A stretch of DNA of 64,000 nt. Source: Bacteroidales bacterium UBA3653. Its GTDB lineage: Bacteria > Bacteroidota > Bacteroidia > Bacteroidales > Paludibacteraceae. Below, in pieces: positions 33,139 through 43,006 of the stretch. The position numbers and the translations under genes are program-made. How positions within the stretch are numbered: the first letter of the stretch is position 1; every line of letters begins with the position of its first letter. The notes under the pieces were generated by a model that did no database searches, was not told the DNA's origin, and saw only the letters and a list, made by a program, of their open reading frames with translations. The stretch spans positions 288,464 through 352,463 of the forward strand of contig DFKE01000012.1 in assembly GCA_002373505.1 (NCBI GenBank). Direction: 5' to 3'.

Positions 33139-35415
33139 ATGGAAACGAAGAATAACGAGATAGATATCCGTAAGATTTTCCGCATAGTGGCTGAACACTG
33201 GTGGTGGTTTGCCGTGTGCGTGACTTTTTTTGTGCTGCTGGGCGTAGCGTATTATCTGCGTAAAGCCCCCCAATGGACCACAGACGCCAGCGTGGCATTG
33301 CGTCAGAAAGAAGGATCCGGCACATCGATGGATGCGCTATCAATGCTGGGTCTCTCCGGAAACCGAGCAGCCGATGACGAAGTGGTGGTTCTCTCTTCGC
33401 GCGGGTTGATGTACCAAGCCATTGACGCCCTGAACCTATGGGACGAGCCCTCCAAACGCGGAGGATGGCGATGGGAAGGCGAGTTCCGCAATCCGGCGCT
33501 GACCATCGACTATCTGGCGCTGACGGAAGATGCACAGAGCAGACCGTTCGTGGTGACAGTGAGACCGACGAAAAAAGGCTACAAGGTCAAGACGAAGATG
33601 GGCTTCTTCCGCCGTTCGTCCACCCGTGTGGCAGATCTGGGCGAACCGATAGAGACCGGCGTGGGTACCATCCGGATCCATGCGAACCGGGTGCTGAACC
33701 CGGATACGACCTATCGCGTGGCTCACTCGCGCCGCGAACTGGTGGTAGCCAGATACAGGAAGAAGCTGAATGTCTCGCTGCATAAGAAAGAATCGAATAT
33801 CATCCATCTCTCTACCCAATCGCCTGTGCCGGAGCGCGACAAGGCGCTGCTGTACCAACTGATCGAGCAATATAACCTGAACGCGATTGTGGACAAGAAC
33901 ATGTTGGCAACCAACACAGCGGCGTTCATCGACGAGCGGCTCGCCATCATCACCAAAGAGTTAGGCGAGGCGGAGGAAGCTGTATCGGATTACAAACAGC
34001 AGAACAACATAGCCGATATCAGTACCCAGGCGTCCCTGTTTCTCCATGCCAGCAGCTCCGAGCAGCGCGCCATGGCGGAGATAGAGACCCAGCTGAGTCT
34101 GGTGGAGTATATTGATGAGTTCCTGCGTGACGAGACCAAGCGCAACAGCCTCATTCCTTCGAATATAGGTCTGACGGATGCTTCGCTTGCGAGCGGTCTG
34201 ACGGAGTATAACACGCTGCAACTGCAACGGATGCGTATCCTGCGGACAGCAACGGAGGACAACCCCGTGATCGAGCAGATGAACGCACAACTGGCGTCCA
34301 TGAGGGCGAATATCATCGAGACGATCGGTTCTGTCCGCGAGAGCCTGAAGATCCGCCAGCGCAACCTGCAGGCGCAGGATACCGAATTCAACCGCAAGAT
34401 CAAGGACGCTCCGGAGCAGCAGCGCGATTACATGCGAGTGGTCCGCCAGCAGCAGATCAAGGAACGGCTGTATGTGTTCCTCTATGAGAAACGCGAAGAG
34501 AACGCGCTGATGCTGGCGGCTACGGCTACGCCTGCGAAGATACTGGATATGCCGCAACGCGACGTGCGCAGCCAGAGTCCGAAACTGACCAAACTGCTGT
34601 TGGTATGTATCATCCTGGGATTGCTGCTGCCTGCCGCGGTATTGTATCTCATGGTGCTTCTCAACGACACGATTGATGACACCAAAGAGTACGAACGGCG
34701 GATCAAAGCGCCTCTGCTGGGTCAGTTGGTACAGAACTCCCGCAACGCCCATATAGCTATCCATGAGGGCGAATCCACCGTCTCGGCAGAGCTCTTCCGG
34801 CTGATACGGACCAACCTGAGGTTCGTGTTGCCCGCCGAGACAAAGAACCCGGTTATTCTGGTGACCAGCTGCATCAACGGCGAAGGCAAATCCTATGTGT
34901 CGAGCAACACCGCTCTGTCGCTGGCTATACTGGGTAAGAAAGTAGTGCTGGTAGGTATGGATATCCGCAAACCGATGCTGGCAACCTATTTCGGACTGAG
35001 AGACAAAGGCCACCTGACGGATTATCTGGCGGAACCGGAAGTAGCGGTAGAGGATATCATCGTACCGAGCGGCGAGCATAAGAACCTCGACCTGATCCCT
35101 TGCGGCACTATTCCTCCCAATCCGGCGGAGTTGTTGCAGACGGAGCGCGTGGAAGAGCTGTTCGCCGAACTGCGCAAACGGTATGACTATATCATCGTGG
35201 ATACCGCTCCGGTGGCTCTCGTGAGCGACACCTATCATCTGGACCGCATAGCCGATATGACTATCTTCGTCAGCCGGTACAAATATACACCGGCGGATAT
35301 GGTTGACTATATCAACCAGGTGATCGAGAACAAGCGAATGCATAATGTAGCCTGCGTGCTGAACGGAATCAAAGGCCTCCGCGCCGGTTACGGCTACGGA
35401 GCCCGGAAATCATAA
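33139..35415 (+). CDS. Wzc-like polysaccharide co-polymerase / BY-kinase-type ATPase
   Basis: This 758-residue inner-membrane protein has a Wzz domain with a first membrane span near residues 20-40 (WWWFAVCVTFFVLLGVAYYL), a long coiled-coil periplasmic region, and a second span (LTKLLLVCIILGLLLPAAVL). A cytoplasmic P-loop kinase domain follows (Walker A GEGKSYVSSN; Walker A' VVLVGMDIRKP; Walker B YIIVDTAPV). BY-kinases usually end in a tyrosine cluster; here the tail GYGYGARKS has only two tyrosines. It works with the Wza-like exporter upstream. Confidence 0.9.
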   Translation: METKNNEIDIRKIFRIVAEHWWWFAVCVTFFVLLGVAYYLRKAPQWTTDASVALRQKEGSGTSMDALSMLGLSGNRAADDEVVVLSSRGLMYQAIDALNLWDEPSKRGGWRWEGEFRNPALTIDYLALTEDAQSRPFVVTVRPTKKGYKVKTKMGFFRRSSTRVADLGEPIETGVGTIRIHANRVLNPDTTYRVAHSRRELVVARYRKKLNVSLHKKESNIIHLSTQSPVPERDKALLYQLIEQYNLNAIVDKNMLATNTAAFIDERLAIITKELGEAEEAVSDYKQQNNIADISTQASLFLHASSSEQRAMAEIETQLSLVEYIDEFLRDETKRNSLIPSNIGLTDASLASGLTEYNTLQLQRMRILRTATEDNPVIEQMNAQLASMRANIIETIGSVRESLKIRQRNLQAQDTEFNRKIKDAPEQQRDYMRVVRQQQIKERLYVFLYEKREENALMLAATATPAKILDMPQRDVRSQSPKLTKLLLVCIILGLLLPAAVLYLMVLLNDTIDDTKEYERRIKAPLLGQLVQNSRNAHIAIHEGESTVSAELFRLIRTNLRFVLPAETKNPVILVTSCINGEGKSYVSSNTALSLAILGKKVVLVGMDIRKPMLATYFGLRDKGHLTDYLAEPEVAVEDIIVPSGEHKNLDLIPCGTIPPNPAELLQTERVEELFAELRKRYDYIIVDTAPVALVSDTYHLDRIADMTIFVSRYKYTPADMVDYINQVIENKRMHNVACVLNGIKGLRAGYGYGARKS

Positions 35416-35449
35416 ATGACCAAATTGTAAATGGTTAAATTGTAAATAT
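35413..35449. repeat. AAATGACCAAATTGTAAATGG-type word repeat
   Basis: The words AAATGACC, AAATTGT, AAATGGTT and AAATTGT follow directly after the Wzc stop and lead up to the GTG start of topB. The same words in reverse orientation lie at 49761-49797 and 53325-53361. Confidence 0.65.
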
Positions 35450-35450
35450 C

Positions 35451-37430
35451 GTGATTGTTTGTGTAGCAGAGAAACCGTCGGTAGGCGCATACATCGCCAA
35501 TGTGTTAGGTGCCAAACAGCGCAAAGACGGCTATTTTGAAGGGAACGGGTACCAAGTGACCTGGACCTTCGGCCATCTGTGCGCCCTGCTCGATCCGCAG
35601 GAATATACGGACCAATGGAAAGCCTGGAGTCTCAGTTCGCTGCCGATGATTCCGCAGCGATTCTCTATCAAAGTGTCGGGTGACGAGGGTGTCCACAAAC
35701 AGTTCAATGTAATCAAATCGCTGATTGACCAAGCCGACGAGGTGATCAACTGCGGTGATGCGGGCCAGGAGGGAGAGCTGATCCAGCGGTGGGTCTATCA
35801 GCAGGCAGGATGCCGGTGCCCGGTGAAACGACTGTGGGTCAATTCGCTGACGGAAGAGGCTATCCGCGAGGGCTTCAAGGCACTGAAAGACCAATCGGAA
35901 TACCAGCATCTGTATGAAGCAGGACTGATGCGCGCCATAGGGGACTGGCTGCTGGGTATGAACGCCACACGCGCGTACACTATCAGATACGCACGCGGGA
36001 GCGGCAAGAACCGGCAGGTGCTGTCCGTGGGACGGGTGCAGACACCCACGCTCGCTCTGGTTGTCAAGAGACAGGCGGAGATAGAGAACTTCAAACCCCG
36101 CACCTATTGGGAACTGAAAACGGTTTACCGCGACACACTCTTCAATGCCCAACTGCCGGCAGAAGAGGATGAGTATGCCATCACCTCCGAGGAACAGGGA
36201 CAGGCACTGGTGGACAGCATCAAGGATCTGCCACTCGTGATAACCTCCGTAGAGAAGAAGAAAGGCGTGGAGAACGCGCCGAAGTTATACGACCTGACCT
36301 CCCTTCAGGTGGATTGCAACAAGAAATTCGGTTTCTCCGCCGAGCAGACGCTGCAGTTGATCCAGTCGCTGTATGAGAAACGGCTGACCACCTATCCGCG
36401 TGTGGATACCACCTATCTGAGCGATGACCTCTATCCCAAAGTGCCGGGTACGCTGGCGGGAATAAAGGATTATTTCCCTGCCGTAGCGCCGTTGCTGGGC
36501 TTGAAGGCTGACGGCAAAAAAGGAGCAGGATCCCTGCCCAAATCCAAGAAGGTGTTTGACAACAAGAAAGTGACCGACCACCACGCTATCATTCCTACGG
36601 GCCAGCGTCCAGAGGCAATGACGGCAGAGGAGAAGAAAGTGTATGATCTGGTGGCGATGCATTTTATCGCGGTGTTCTACCCCGAATGCGAGGTGAGCAA
36701 CACAACGGTGCTGGCGAAGGCGGGGGAGATTGATTTCAAGGTCACCGGCCGCGAAGTGCTGAAACCGGGATGGCGGGTGGTCTTTGCAAACCTCACCCCG
36801 ACCCTCTCCCAAGGAGAGGGAGAGGATAGCCAGGATTCTCCGGATAGTCCGGATTCTCCAGACACCCAAAATTCCCTGCCGGCATTCGTAAAAGGGGAGA
36901 GCGGGCCTCACGAACCGTTGCTGAAAGAGAAAACAACCACTCCGCCCAAATACTATACGGAAGCCACTTTGCTCCGCGCTATGGAGACCGCGGGCAAGAC
37001 GGTGGAGAACGACGAACTGCGCGAAGCGATGAAGGAGAACGGTATCGGCCGCCCTTCCACCCGTGCGGCGATCATAGAGAAACTGTACCAACGCAAGTAT
37101 ATCGAGAAACAAGGCAGCAAATCAATCCGTGCTACAGCCGTAGGTATCGATCTGATCCATACGATTATCTCTCCCTTGCTGAAATCCGCCGAACTGACCG
37201 GCTTATGGGAGAAGAAACTGCGCGAGATCGAACGCGGGGAATATACCGCCCAGCAGTTCCTTGCCGAACTGAAAGAGATGACATCCGGCGTCGTGCGCGA
37301 TGTAAAAACGAACAAAGCCGGTATGTTATGCCCCGTCTGCCGCCAAGGACTGATTATCCGCGGAAACACCCGTTATGGATGTTCCAGATGGCGAGAAGGA
37401 TGTTCTTACGCCGAGCCGTTTGACAACTAA
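35451..37430 (+). CDS. topB: DNA topoisomerase III
   Basis: Type IA topoisomerase that decatenates and relaxes negatively supercoiled DNA. The protein is 659 residues with a GTG start, chosen because MIVCVAEKPSVGAYIANVLG is the family N-terminus. The TOPRIM acidic cluster (INCGDAGQEGELIQRW), the catalytic-tyrosine region (KRLTTYPRVDTTYL) and the cysteines of one C-terminal zinc ribbon (CPVCRQG ... YGCSRWREGC) are visible. Residues about 446-476 (LTPTLSQGEGEDSQDSPDSP...) are an in-frame repeat insertion before the conserved LPAFVKGE. Confidence 0.95.
   Translation: MIVCVAEKPSVGAYIANVLGAKQRKDGYFEGNGYQVTWTFGHLCALLDPQEYTDQWKAWSLSSLPMIPQRFSIKVSGDEGVHKQFNVIKSLIDQADEVINCGDAGQEGELIQRWVYQQAGCRCPVKRLWVNSLTEEAIREGFKALKDQSEYQHLYEAGLMRAIGDWLLGMNATRAYTIRYARGSGKNRQVLSVGRVQTPTLALVVKRQAEIENFKPRTYWELKTVYRDTLFNAQLPAEEDEYAITSEEQGQALVDSIKDLPLVITSVEKKKGVENAPKLYDLTSLQVDCNKKFGFSAEQTLQLIQSLYEKRLTTYPRVDTTYLSDDLYPKVPGTLAGIKDYFPAVAPLLGLKADGKKGAGSLPKSKKVFDNKKVTDHHAIIPTGQRPEAMTAEEKKVYDLVAMHFIAVFYPECEVSNTTVLAKAGEIDFKVTGREVLKPGWRVVFANLTPTLSQGEGEDSQDSPDSPDSPDTQNSLPAFVKGESGPHEPLLKEKTTTPPKYYTEATLLRAMETAGKTVENDELREAMKENGIGRPSTRAAIIEKLYQRKYIEKQGSKSIRATAVGIDLIHTIISPLLKSAELTGLWEKKLREIERGEYTAQQFLAELKEMTSGVVRDVKTNKAGMLCPVCRQGLIIRGNTRYGCSRWREGCSYAEPFDN
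36790..36882 (+). repeat. In-frame repeat insertion in topB
   Basis: CCTCACCCCGACCCTCTCCC and its partner AAGGAGAGGGAGAGG form a hairpin word translated LTPTLSQGEGE. GGATAGTCCGGATTCTCC-type words translated as SPDSPDSP follow. A GC-rich word of similar look, GGTAGGGTGGGGTTTGTCC, is intergenic at 53206-53245. Confidence 0.8.
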
Positions 37431-37462
37431 AGTTAGCAAAAAAACATACAGGTGTAATTTTT

Positions 37463-37507
37463 ACGTCAATTTTTCCACAAAAGGTTGACGTTTTTTGTGT
37501 AATTTTG
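37463..37507 (+). promoter_or_regulatory. Promoter region of the pectin locus
   Basis: The -7 TAATTTTG is at 37500-37507. No TTG lies 20 nt upstream; instead an inverted repeat ACGTCAA-N15-TTGACGT occupies 37463-37491. This arrangement suggests activator-dependent control, but no regulator gene is present in the window. Confidence 0.55.
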
Positions 37508-37600
37508 CAGCCGGTTTTTCGGTTACGCGCGATTGCGCGCACATGGAAGCAATTTTTTTACTAACAAATAAATTAATATCAACACAAACAAATTCTCTTT

Positions 37601-40600
37601 ATGAAACTGAATTCCAGTGTGTTCCGTACCATGATTCTCTCGGCTTTGCTTTTTGTGGGCATAGCTGCAGAGGCTCGTGTGATCAGCGGAGTTGTAAAAG
37701 ACGCAACAGGCGAGACGATTATCTCCGCCTCCGTTGTGGTGAAGGGTACCTCGATTGGTACAGTAACGGATTTCGACGGAAATTACAGCCTCGATGTTCC
37801 GGATGATGCTAAGGTGCTTGTTTTCTCGTACGTCGGAATGCAGACGCAGGAGCTGAACATTACCGGCAATGTGATGAATGTAGTGCTTTCCGAGAACAGC
37901 GAGGTGCTGGAGGAAGTCGTTGTCACCGGTTACGGCACAACGAAGAAACGCGATGTTGTAACATCCGTGGCTTCCGTAGGTGCAGACCAGATCAAGGACA
38001 TCCCTGTAACCAGCGCGGCAGAGGCTTTGCAAGGCAAACTGTCCGGTGTGTCGGTAACGACTACCGAGGGTGCGCCGGATGCCGACGTGAAGATCCGCGT
38101 CCGTGGCGGTACATCCCTTACCCAGAGCAATGACCCGCTCTATATCGTGGACGGTATGCCGGTGTCCAGTATCTCGGATATCGCTCCGAGTGACATCGCC
38201 TCGATGGACGTGCTGAAAGATGCTGCCGCTACCGCTATCTACGGTGCCCAAGGTGCTAACGGCGTTATTATCATCACCACCAAAGATTCCGATACGGAGG
38301 AAGACAAGATGACCTTCCATGTGGACTACAGCGGTTTCGTGGGTTGGAAGAAAATCGCTAAGAAATACAGCGTGCTCAATCCCCGCGACTTCGCATTGAT
38401 GCAGTATGAGTGGGCTTCGATGAAATATAACACCACCGATCCCGGTAACTCGGACCTCCGCGGCCAGTTCTATGCGTACTTTGACAAACTGTATAATACT
38501 ACCAAGTATAAAGACCCGGCAGAGATTGAAACTACCCCGATCGCTACGTTGTTAGCCGAATATGAGGATCCGGCCCAGCATGAGTTCATCGACTGGCAGG
38601 ACCGCACCTTCGGACGTACGGGCTTTAATTCGAACCACTCTGTCAGCGTTTCCGGCGGTAATAAGAACGCTAACTTCACGCTTTCTTACAACCGTATCGA
38701 CGATAAGGCAATCATGGAGCAATCCAACTATACCCGTAATAATATCTCCGGTAAGGCTAAGTTCAAACCTTTCAAGAATTTCACGATCGGTTTCACGACG
38801 CGTTATACCAGTACGGAGGTGCTCGGATCGGGTTCTAACGCAATCAAAGACAACGGTACTTCTACCGAATCCCGTCTGCGTAACTGCGTCGTTTATACCC
38901 CGACAGCGTTGCTCTCCAAGGATGACGGCACCGGCGGAGATGAGGACGAGACCTTCGGCTCTCTCTATGACCCGATCACTACGATCCGGGATAACTACAA
39001 GTTGAAAAAGGATAAGAAGTGGAATATCCAGGGCTATATGAGCTATAAGTTTGCGAAGCATTTCACGGCGCGTGTAGATATGGGTTATGAGACCCGTCAT
39101 ATCACCACCGACCGCTACTATGGTCCTACCACTTATTTCTCCCGTAATACCGGTCGCCCGGGTATCGAAGGCGGTACCGCACAGATCCAGGTGATTGATG
39201 AATACAAGTCAACATTGACCAACCATAACACCTTGGAATGGAAGCAAACATTCCAGAACAACCATAACGTAAGCGTTTTGGTTGGTGAAGAGACGGTGAT
39301 CCGTAAGGGCTCTTCCCAGACGGAGAACGGTTTCGGATACAAGGGTAGTTATGATGTCCTGAACGGAGAGATTTTCAACTATATGGGACAGGCTGCTTAT
39401 TCGGAGTTTGTCAACTATATCAACCCGCGTGACAACCAGTTGTCGTTCCTCGCGCGTGCGAACTATGATTATAAAGGACGCTATTATATCACCGGTACTT
39501 TCCGTGCGGACTGCTCGACGCGTTTCGTGAAAGGACACCAGTGGGGTTACTTCCCCTCCGGTGCGGTGGCATGGCGTATGTCGGACGAAGAGTTTATGGA
39601 GGGCGCTTCCGGTTGGTTGAGCAACCTGAAACTCCGTCTCTCGCTCGGTATGGCGGGTAACAATAACGTCGATCTCGGTTACCTCCATCCGGATTTCCTC
39701 TCGCAGCAGATGACCTATTTCGATATGGGACAAGGCACAAGCAATATTCTGGTGGTAGGCGGTAGCGATAAGATTGCCGCTAACCCGAACCTGAAATGGG
39801 AGACAACGGTAACCCGTGACTTCGGTATCGACTACGGTTTCTTCAACGAGCGTTTGACCGGTACGATTGATCTCTATTGGAATACCACCAAGGACCTGAT
39901 CATCCGTCAGAACATGCCGGCGCGCTATAACTTCCAATACCAGAACATCGGTTCTACCCGCAATATGGGTATGGAGTTCTCTATCAAGGGTATCATCCTC
40001 GATAAAAAATCCAAGAGCCTGAGTTATCACCTCTCCGTGGATGCTAATATCTCGTTCAACAAGACCCGCGTTCAGGATCTGGGTAACATGACCTCTATGC
40101 TGGCGCAGACCAGCTGCTTCGGTTCTTCCGAGTATCTGACAACGGCTGAGTTCCTGCTTGAGGTTGGTCAGCCTGTTGGTAATGTGATTGGTTATGTAAC
40201 GGATGGTTATTATACGGCGGCGGATTTCCAAAGCTACCTCGCTTCTACCCACGCATGGGGATTGGCGAACGGAGTACCAAGCTATGGCGATGGATTCCTG
40301 TCCAACAAACCGGTGCCGGGAGCTATCAAATTCAAAGATATTTCTGGTCCTAATGGTGTACCGGATGGTGTAATTGATGAGAATGATAAAGTGATTTTAG
40401 GTAATACCGTTCCTACCCACTCAGGAGGTTTCAACATCAACTTCAATATCGGTGGCGATAAATGGGGTAAGGTCGATTTGGCGGCTAACTTCACCTTCGC
40501 CTTCGGCAATAAGATCCTGAACCTCTCCAAGATGGAGTACACCACCGTTACGGAGAAAACCAAAATGCGTAACCTGATCTCCAATATGGCATTCAACAAC

Positions 40601-41038
40601 CGCTATTCGCTTTATACCAGCGAAGGTGCATACATGCCGGATGCTTATGCTACGGGAGCACTCATGGTAGGCGATGCTTACACGGCGTTTGCTAACCAGC
40701 TCGACCAGGCTAACATCGACAAGGGCGCTTATATGCATAGCCCGATCATGTCCCACTATGTTGTAACAGATCAGCATATGGAGGATGGTTCTTTCTTGCG
40801 TCTCAACCAGTTGACTATCGGCTATTCGTTCCCGAAAGTATGGATGGAGAAAACCAAAGTGATCAATAATATCCGTCTGTATGTACAGGGTAGCAACCTC
40901 TTCTGCGCTACCAAGTACAGCGGTCTGGATCCGGAGGTGGATACCCGTTCCAGCAAGAACCCCTTGACTCCGGGTGTGGATTTCTCGGCATATCCTAAGA
41001 GCCGCGGTATCAACGTAGGTCTGAATATTCAATTCTAA
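37601..41038 (+). CDS. SusC-family TonB-dependent outer-membrane transporter
   Basis: This 1145-residue transporter has a signal peptide, then the SusC-specific carboxypeptidase-like domain (ISGVVKDATGETIISASVVV, then GTVTDFDGNYSLDVP). The TonB-box region is EVVVTGYGTTKKRDVVTSV, the plug domain contains IRVRGGTSLTQSNDPLYIVDG, and a 22-strand barrel ends GINVGLNIQF. SusC imports oligosaccharides together with the SusD lipoprotein encoded 21 nt downstream. The neighbouring pectate lyase and GH28 genes suggest oligogalacturonides as substrate. Confidence 0.96.
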   Translation: MKLNSSVFRTMILSALLFVGIAAEARVISGVVKDATGETIISASVVVKGTSIGTVTDFDGNYSLDVPDDAKVLVFSYVGMQTQELNITGNVMNVVLSENSEVLEEVVVTGYGTTKKRDVVTSVASVGADQIKDIPVTSAAEALQGKLSGVSVTTTEGAPDADVKIRVRGGTSLTQSNDPLYIVDGMPVSSISDIAPSDIASMDVLKDAAATAIYGAQGANGVIIITTKDSDTEEDKMTFHVDYSGFVGWKKIAKKYSVLNPRDFALMQYEWASMKYNTTDPGNSDLRGQFYAYFDKLYNTTKYKDPAEIETTPIATLLAEYEDPAQHEFIDWQDRTFGRTGFNSNHSVSVSGGNKNANFTLSYNRIDDKAIMEQSNYTRNNISGKAKFKPFKNFTIGFTTRYTSTEVLGSGSNAIKDNGTSTESRLRNCVVYTPTALLSKDDGTGGDEDETFGSLYDPITTIRDNYKLKKDKKWNIQGYMSYKFAKHFTARVDMGYETRHITTDRYYGPTTYFSRNTGRPGIEGGTAQIQVIDEYKSTLTNHNTLEWKQTFQNNHNVSVLVGEETVIRKGSSQTENGFGYKGSYDVLNGEIFNYMGQAAYSEFVNYINPRDNQLSFLARANYDYKGRYYITGTFRADCSTRFVKGHQWGYFPSGAVAWRMSDEEFMEGASGWLSNLKLRLSLGMAGNNNVDLGYLHPDFLSQQMTYFDMGQGTSNILVVGGSDKIAANPNLKWETTVTRDFGIDYGFFNERLTGTIDLYWNTTKDLIIRQNMPARYNFQYQNIGSTRNMGMEFSIKGIILDKKSKSLSYHLSVDANISFNKTRVQDLGNMTSMLAQTSCFGSSEYLTTAEFLLEVGQPVGNVIGYVTDGYYTAADFQSYLASTHAWGLANGVPSYGDGFLSNKPVPGAIKFKDISGPNGVPDGVIDENDKVILGNTVPTHSGGFNINFNIGGDKWGKVDLAANFTFAFGNKILNLSKMEYTTVTEKTKMRNLISNMAFNNRYSLYTSEGAYMPDAYATGALMVGDAYTAFANQLDQANIDKGAYMHSPIMSHYVVTDQHMEDGSFLRLNQLTIGYSFPKVWMEKTKVINNIRLYVQGSNLFCATKYSGLDPEVDTRSSKNPLTPGVDFSAYPKSRGINVGLNIQF

Positions 41039-41059
41039 TCCTGAGAAAATAAATAGATT

Positions 41060-43006
41060 ATGAAAGCAAAATATTTTCTTTTAAGTGCCTTGGCACTGAC
41101 ATTAGTAGCTTGCGAAAAGGGCTTCTTCGAGACAGAGTCCCCTTCTGCAATGGATGAGGCGGTCTTCAAATCGGCAGACCTGACCGAGCAAGCAATCGGC
41201 GCTATTTACAATACGTTCGGCGAGGACAAATCGTTCCGTAACCGTCTTTGTGGCGGATATGTAGCCATGAATACGGATATTGAGCACTGTTCCAAAACCG
41301 AGGATGCGGAGTATGCCGCCTATAATATGACCGGAGGTACCGGAAACCTCTCTACCTCTAACGGTAAAGACCCGTGGGCTTATCTGAACTCGGCTATCGA
41401 GCGCGCTAACGTCGTTATTGACGGTATTCGCGCACACTCGGATACCACCGATGCTGCCTTCCGTTATCTCCTGGGCGAGGCACTTACCCTGCGTTCCTTC
41501 TGCTATCTGGAGATGGTCAAACTATGGGGAGATGTACCTGCCAGTTTCGAGTCCTTCAATGGATATAACCCGGAGGTGCTCTATACCAAGAAACAGGACC
41601 GTAATGTGGTCTTCGAGCAACTGCGCATCGACCTCAAAGAGGCGGCTCGCCTGATGCCTTGGTCCGCCCAGTGCCCCGGTAACGCGCGTAACTATACCGG
41701 ACGCCCGTCCAAAGCACTGGCGCTCGGATTGCTGGCGCGTGCTGACATGATGTATGCCGGACTGGCTATGCGTCCGGATGTGTTCACAGAAGGCGGTACT
41801 TCCGCTTGCTCTATCCAGTATAACGTAAAGGACCCGGCTGCACGTCAGGAGATATACAAAGAGGCGGCTGAGGCTTGTGCGCAGATTATCAAACAGGAGG
41901 ACTGGAAATTCAAAGAGAATTTCGAGGATGTCTTCAAAGACCTCTGTACGGACGTAACCGACTACTCGAAATCCGAGTGGATCTGGGCGCTGCCGTTCCT
42001 GAATGGCGCGCGTGGTCAGGTGCTGGCTTTGACCGGCAACAAGATGTCCACCAACTGTGCCGGCGCACTCATCAATACTATCACCTACGGCGACGGCAAT
42101 AAGGATAACGCCAAGACGCAGGCGATGATAGAGATCGTGCCTACTTTCTACTATGCCTATGACAAGGCGGACAAACGCCGCGATATCACCATCCTTCCTT
42201 GGACTTGGGAGTATGATGACGGTTCCGGCACCGCGCCTTCCGGTTATACCGAAGTGGTCTTCCCGGGTGTCGCTGCTACCGATAAGAAAGTATATCAGAA
42301 ACAATCTAATGTCGGCCAGATGTATCTCGGTAAACTGCGCGTAGAGTGGATGATACGTTCTTATTTCTCCAACGAAGACTGTATCGATATGCCGGTTCTT
42401 CGTTATACCGACATCCTCTTGATGTACGCTGAGGCTACTATCGGCTCTAAAGAGGGTAATGGTCCGGGCGAGCAACTCGGCGTCAGCGCACAGGAGTGTA
42501 TGGATAAGGTACGCGACCGCGCAGGACTGGCTTCCGTTCCTGTTACTATCGAAAATATCATCAACGAACGCGCATTCGAGTTCTGCGGCGAGAATATCCG
42601 TAAGTACGACCTGATGCGTTGGGGTATCCTCAAGGAGAAACTGATGAAAGCGCAAGCCGATGTATATGATCTGCAGAATAACGCAGGTGATTTCGCAGGA
42701 CGTCCGGATAGCGTATATTTCCATTACACCCGTAATGATGATTTCGCGCAGAACGGTGCTGCTTATGTCTTCGATCGTTTCGTAGGTTTGGATAAGGATG
42801 CTGTACGTCCGGCTGATTTCGACAAAGAGAACGGATGGGTTGCTAAATCATTCTTCTCCAAGGACGATGTGCCTAGTATAACTACGGAGAACTGGTATCT
42901 CTACAAAGCAGGAACGGATATTGACATGCACCAGTACTGGCCGATCTTTGATGTCAATATTGCTGCTTCTAACGGAACTCTCTGGAATGACTACCTCTAT
43001 AAGTAA
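41060..43006 (+). CDS. SusD/RagB-family nutrient-binding lipoprotein
   Basis: This 648-residue surface lipoprotein caps the SusC channel and binds glycan. Signal and lipobox are ALALTLVACEKGFFETESPS, the typical SusD start. The TPR-like helices include LRSFCYLEMVKLWGDVP, the conserved N-terminal SusD signature. The C-terminal SusD motif is visible as LRYTDILLMYAEA and NERAFEFCGENIRKYDLMRW. It directly follows SusC and overlaps the lyase gene start by 20 nt. Confidence 0.95.
   Translation: MKAKYFLLSALALTLVACEKGFFETESPSAMDEAVFKSADLTEQAIGAIYNTFGEDKSFRNRLCGGYVAMNTDIEHCSKTEDAEYAAYNMTGGTGNLSTSNGKDPWAYLNSAIERANVVIDGIRAHSDTTDAAFRYLLGEALTLRSFCYLEMVKLWGDVPASFESFNGYNPEVLYTKKQDRNVVFEQLRIDLKEAARLMPWSAQCPGNARNYTGRPSKALALGLLARADMMYAGLAMRPDVFTEGGTSACSIQYNVKDPAARQEIYKEAAEACAQIIKQEDWKFKENFEDVFKDLCTDVTDYSKSEWIWALPFLNGARGQVLALTGNKMSTNCAGALINTITYGDGNKDNAKTQAMIEIVPTFYYAYDKADKRRDITILPWTWEYDDGSGTAPSGYTEVVFPGVAATDKKVYQKQSNVGQMYLGKLRVEWMIRSYFSNEDCIDMPVLRYTDILLMYAEATIGSKEGNGPGEQLGVSAQECMDKVRDRAGLASVPVTIENIINERAFEFCGENIRKYDLMRWGILKEKLMKAQADVYDLQNNAGDFAGRPDSVYFHYTRNDDFAQNGAAYVFDRFVGLDKDAVRPADFDKENGWVAKSFFSKDDVPSITTENWYLYKAGTDIDMHQYWPIFDVNIAASNGTLWNDYLYK

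Noticed and set aside
35380..35415. Tyrosine-rich autophosphorylation tail of the Wzc-like protein
   Set aside because: Only two tyrosines (GYGYGARKS) are present, fewer than in typical BY-kinases; activity cannot be claimed from this.
38552..40252. Antisense frames over SusC (182 and 347 residues)
   Set aside because: Shadows of a gene with unmistakable SusC motifs.
42921..42986. Upstream start for the pectate lyase gene
   Set aside because: The longer frame overlaps SusD by 86 nt and lacks a proper lipoprotein signal; ATG 42987 gives a clean one.
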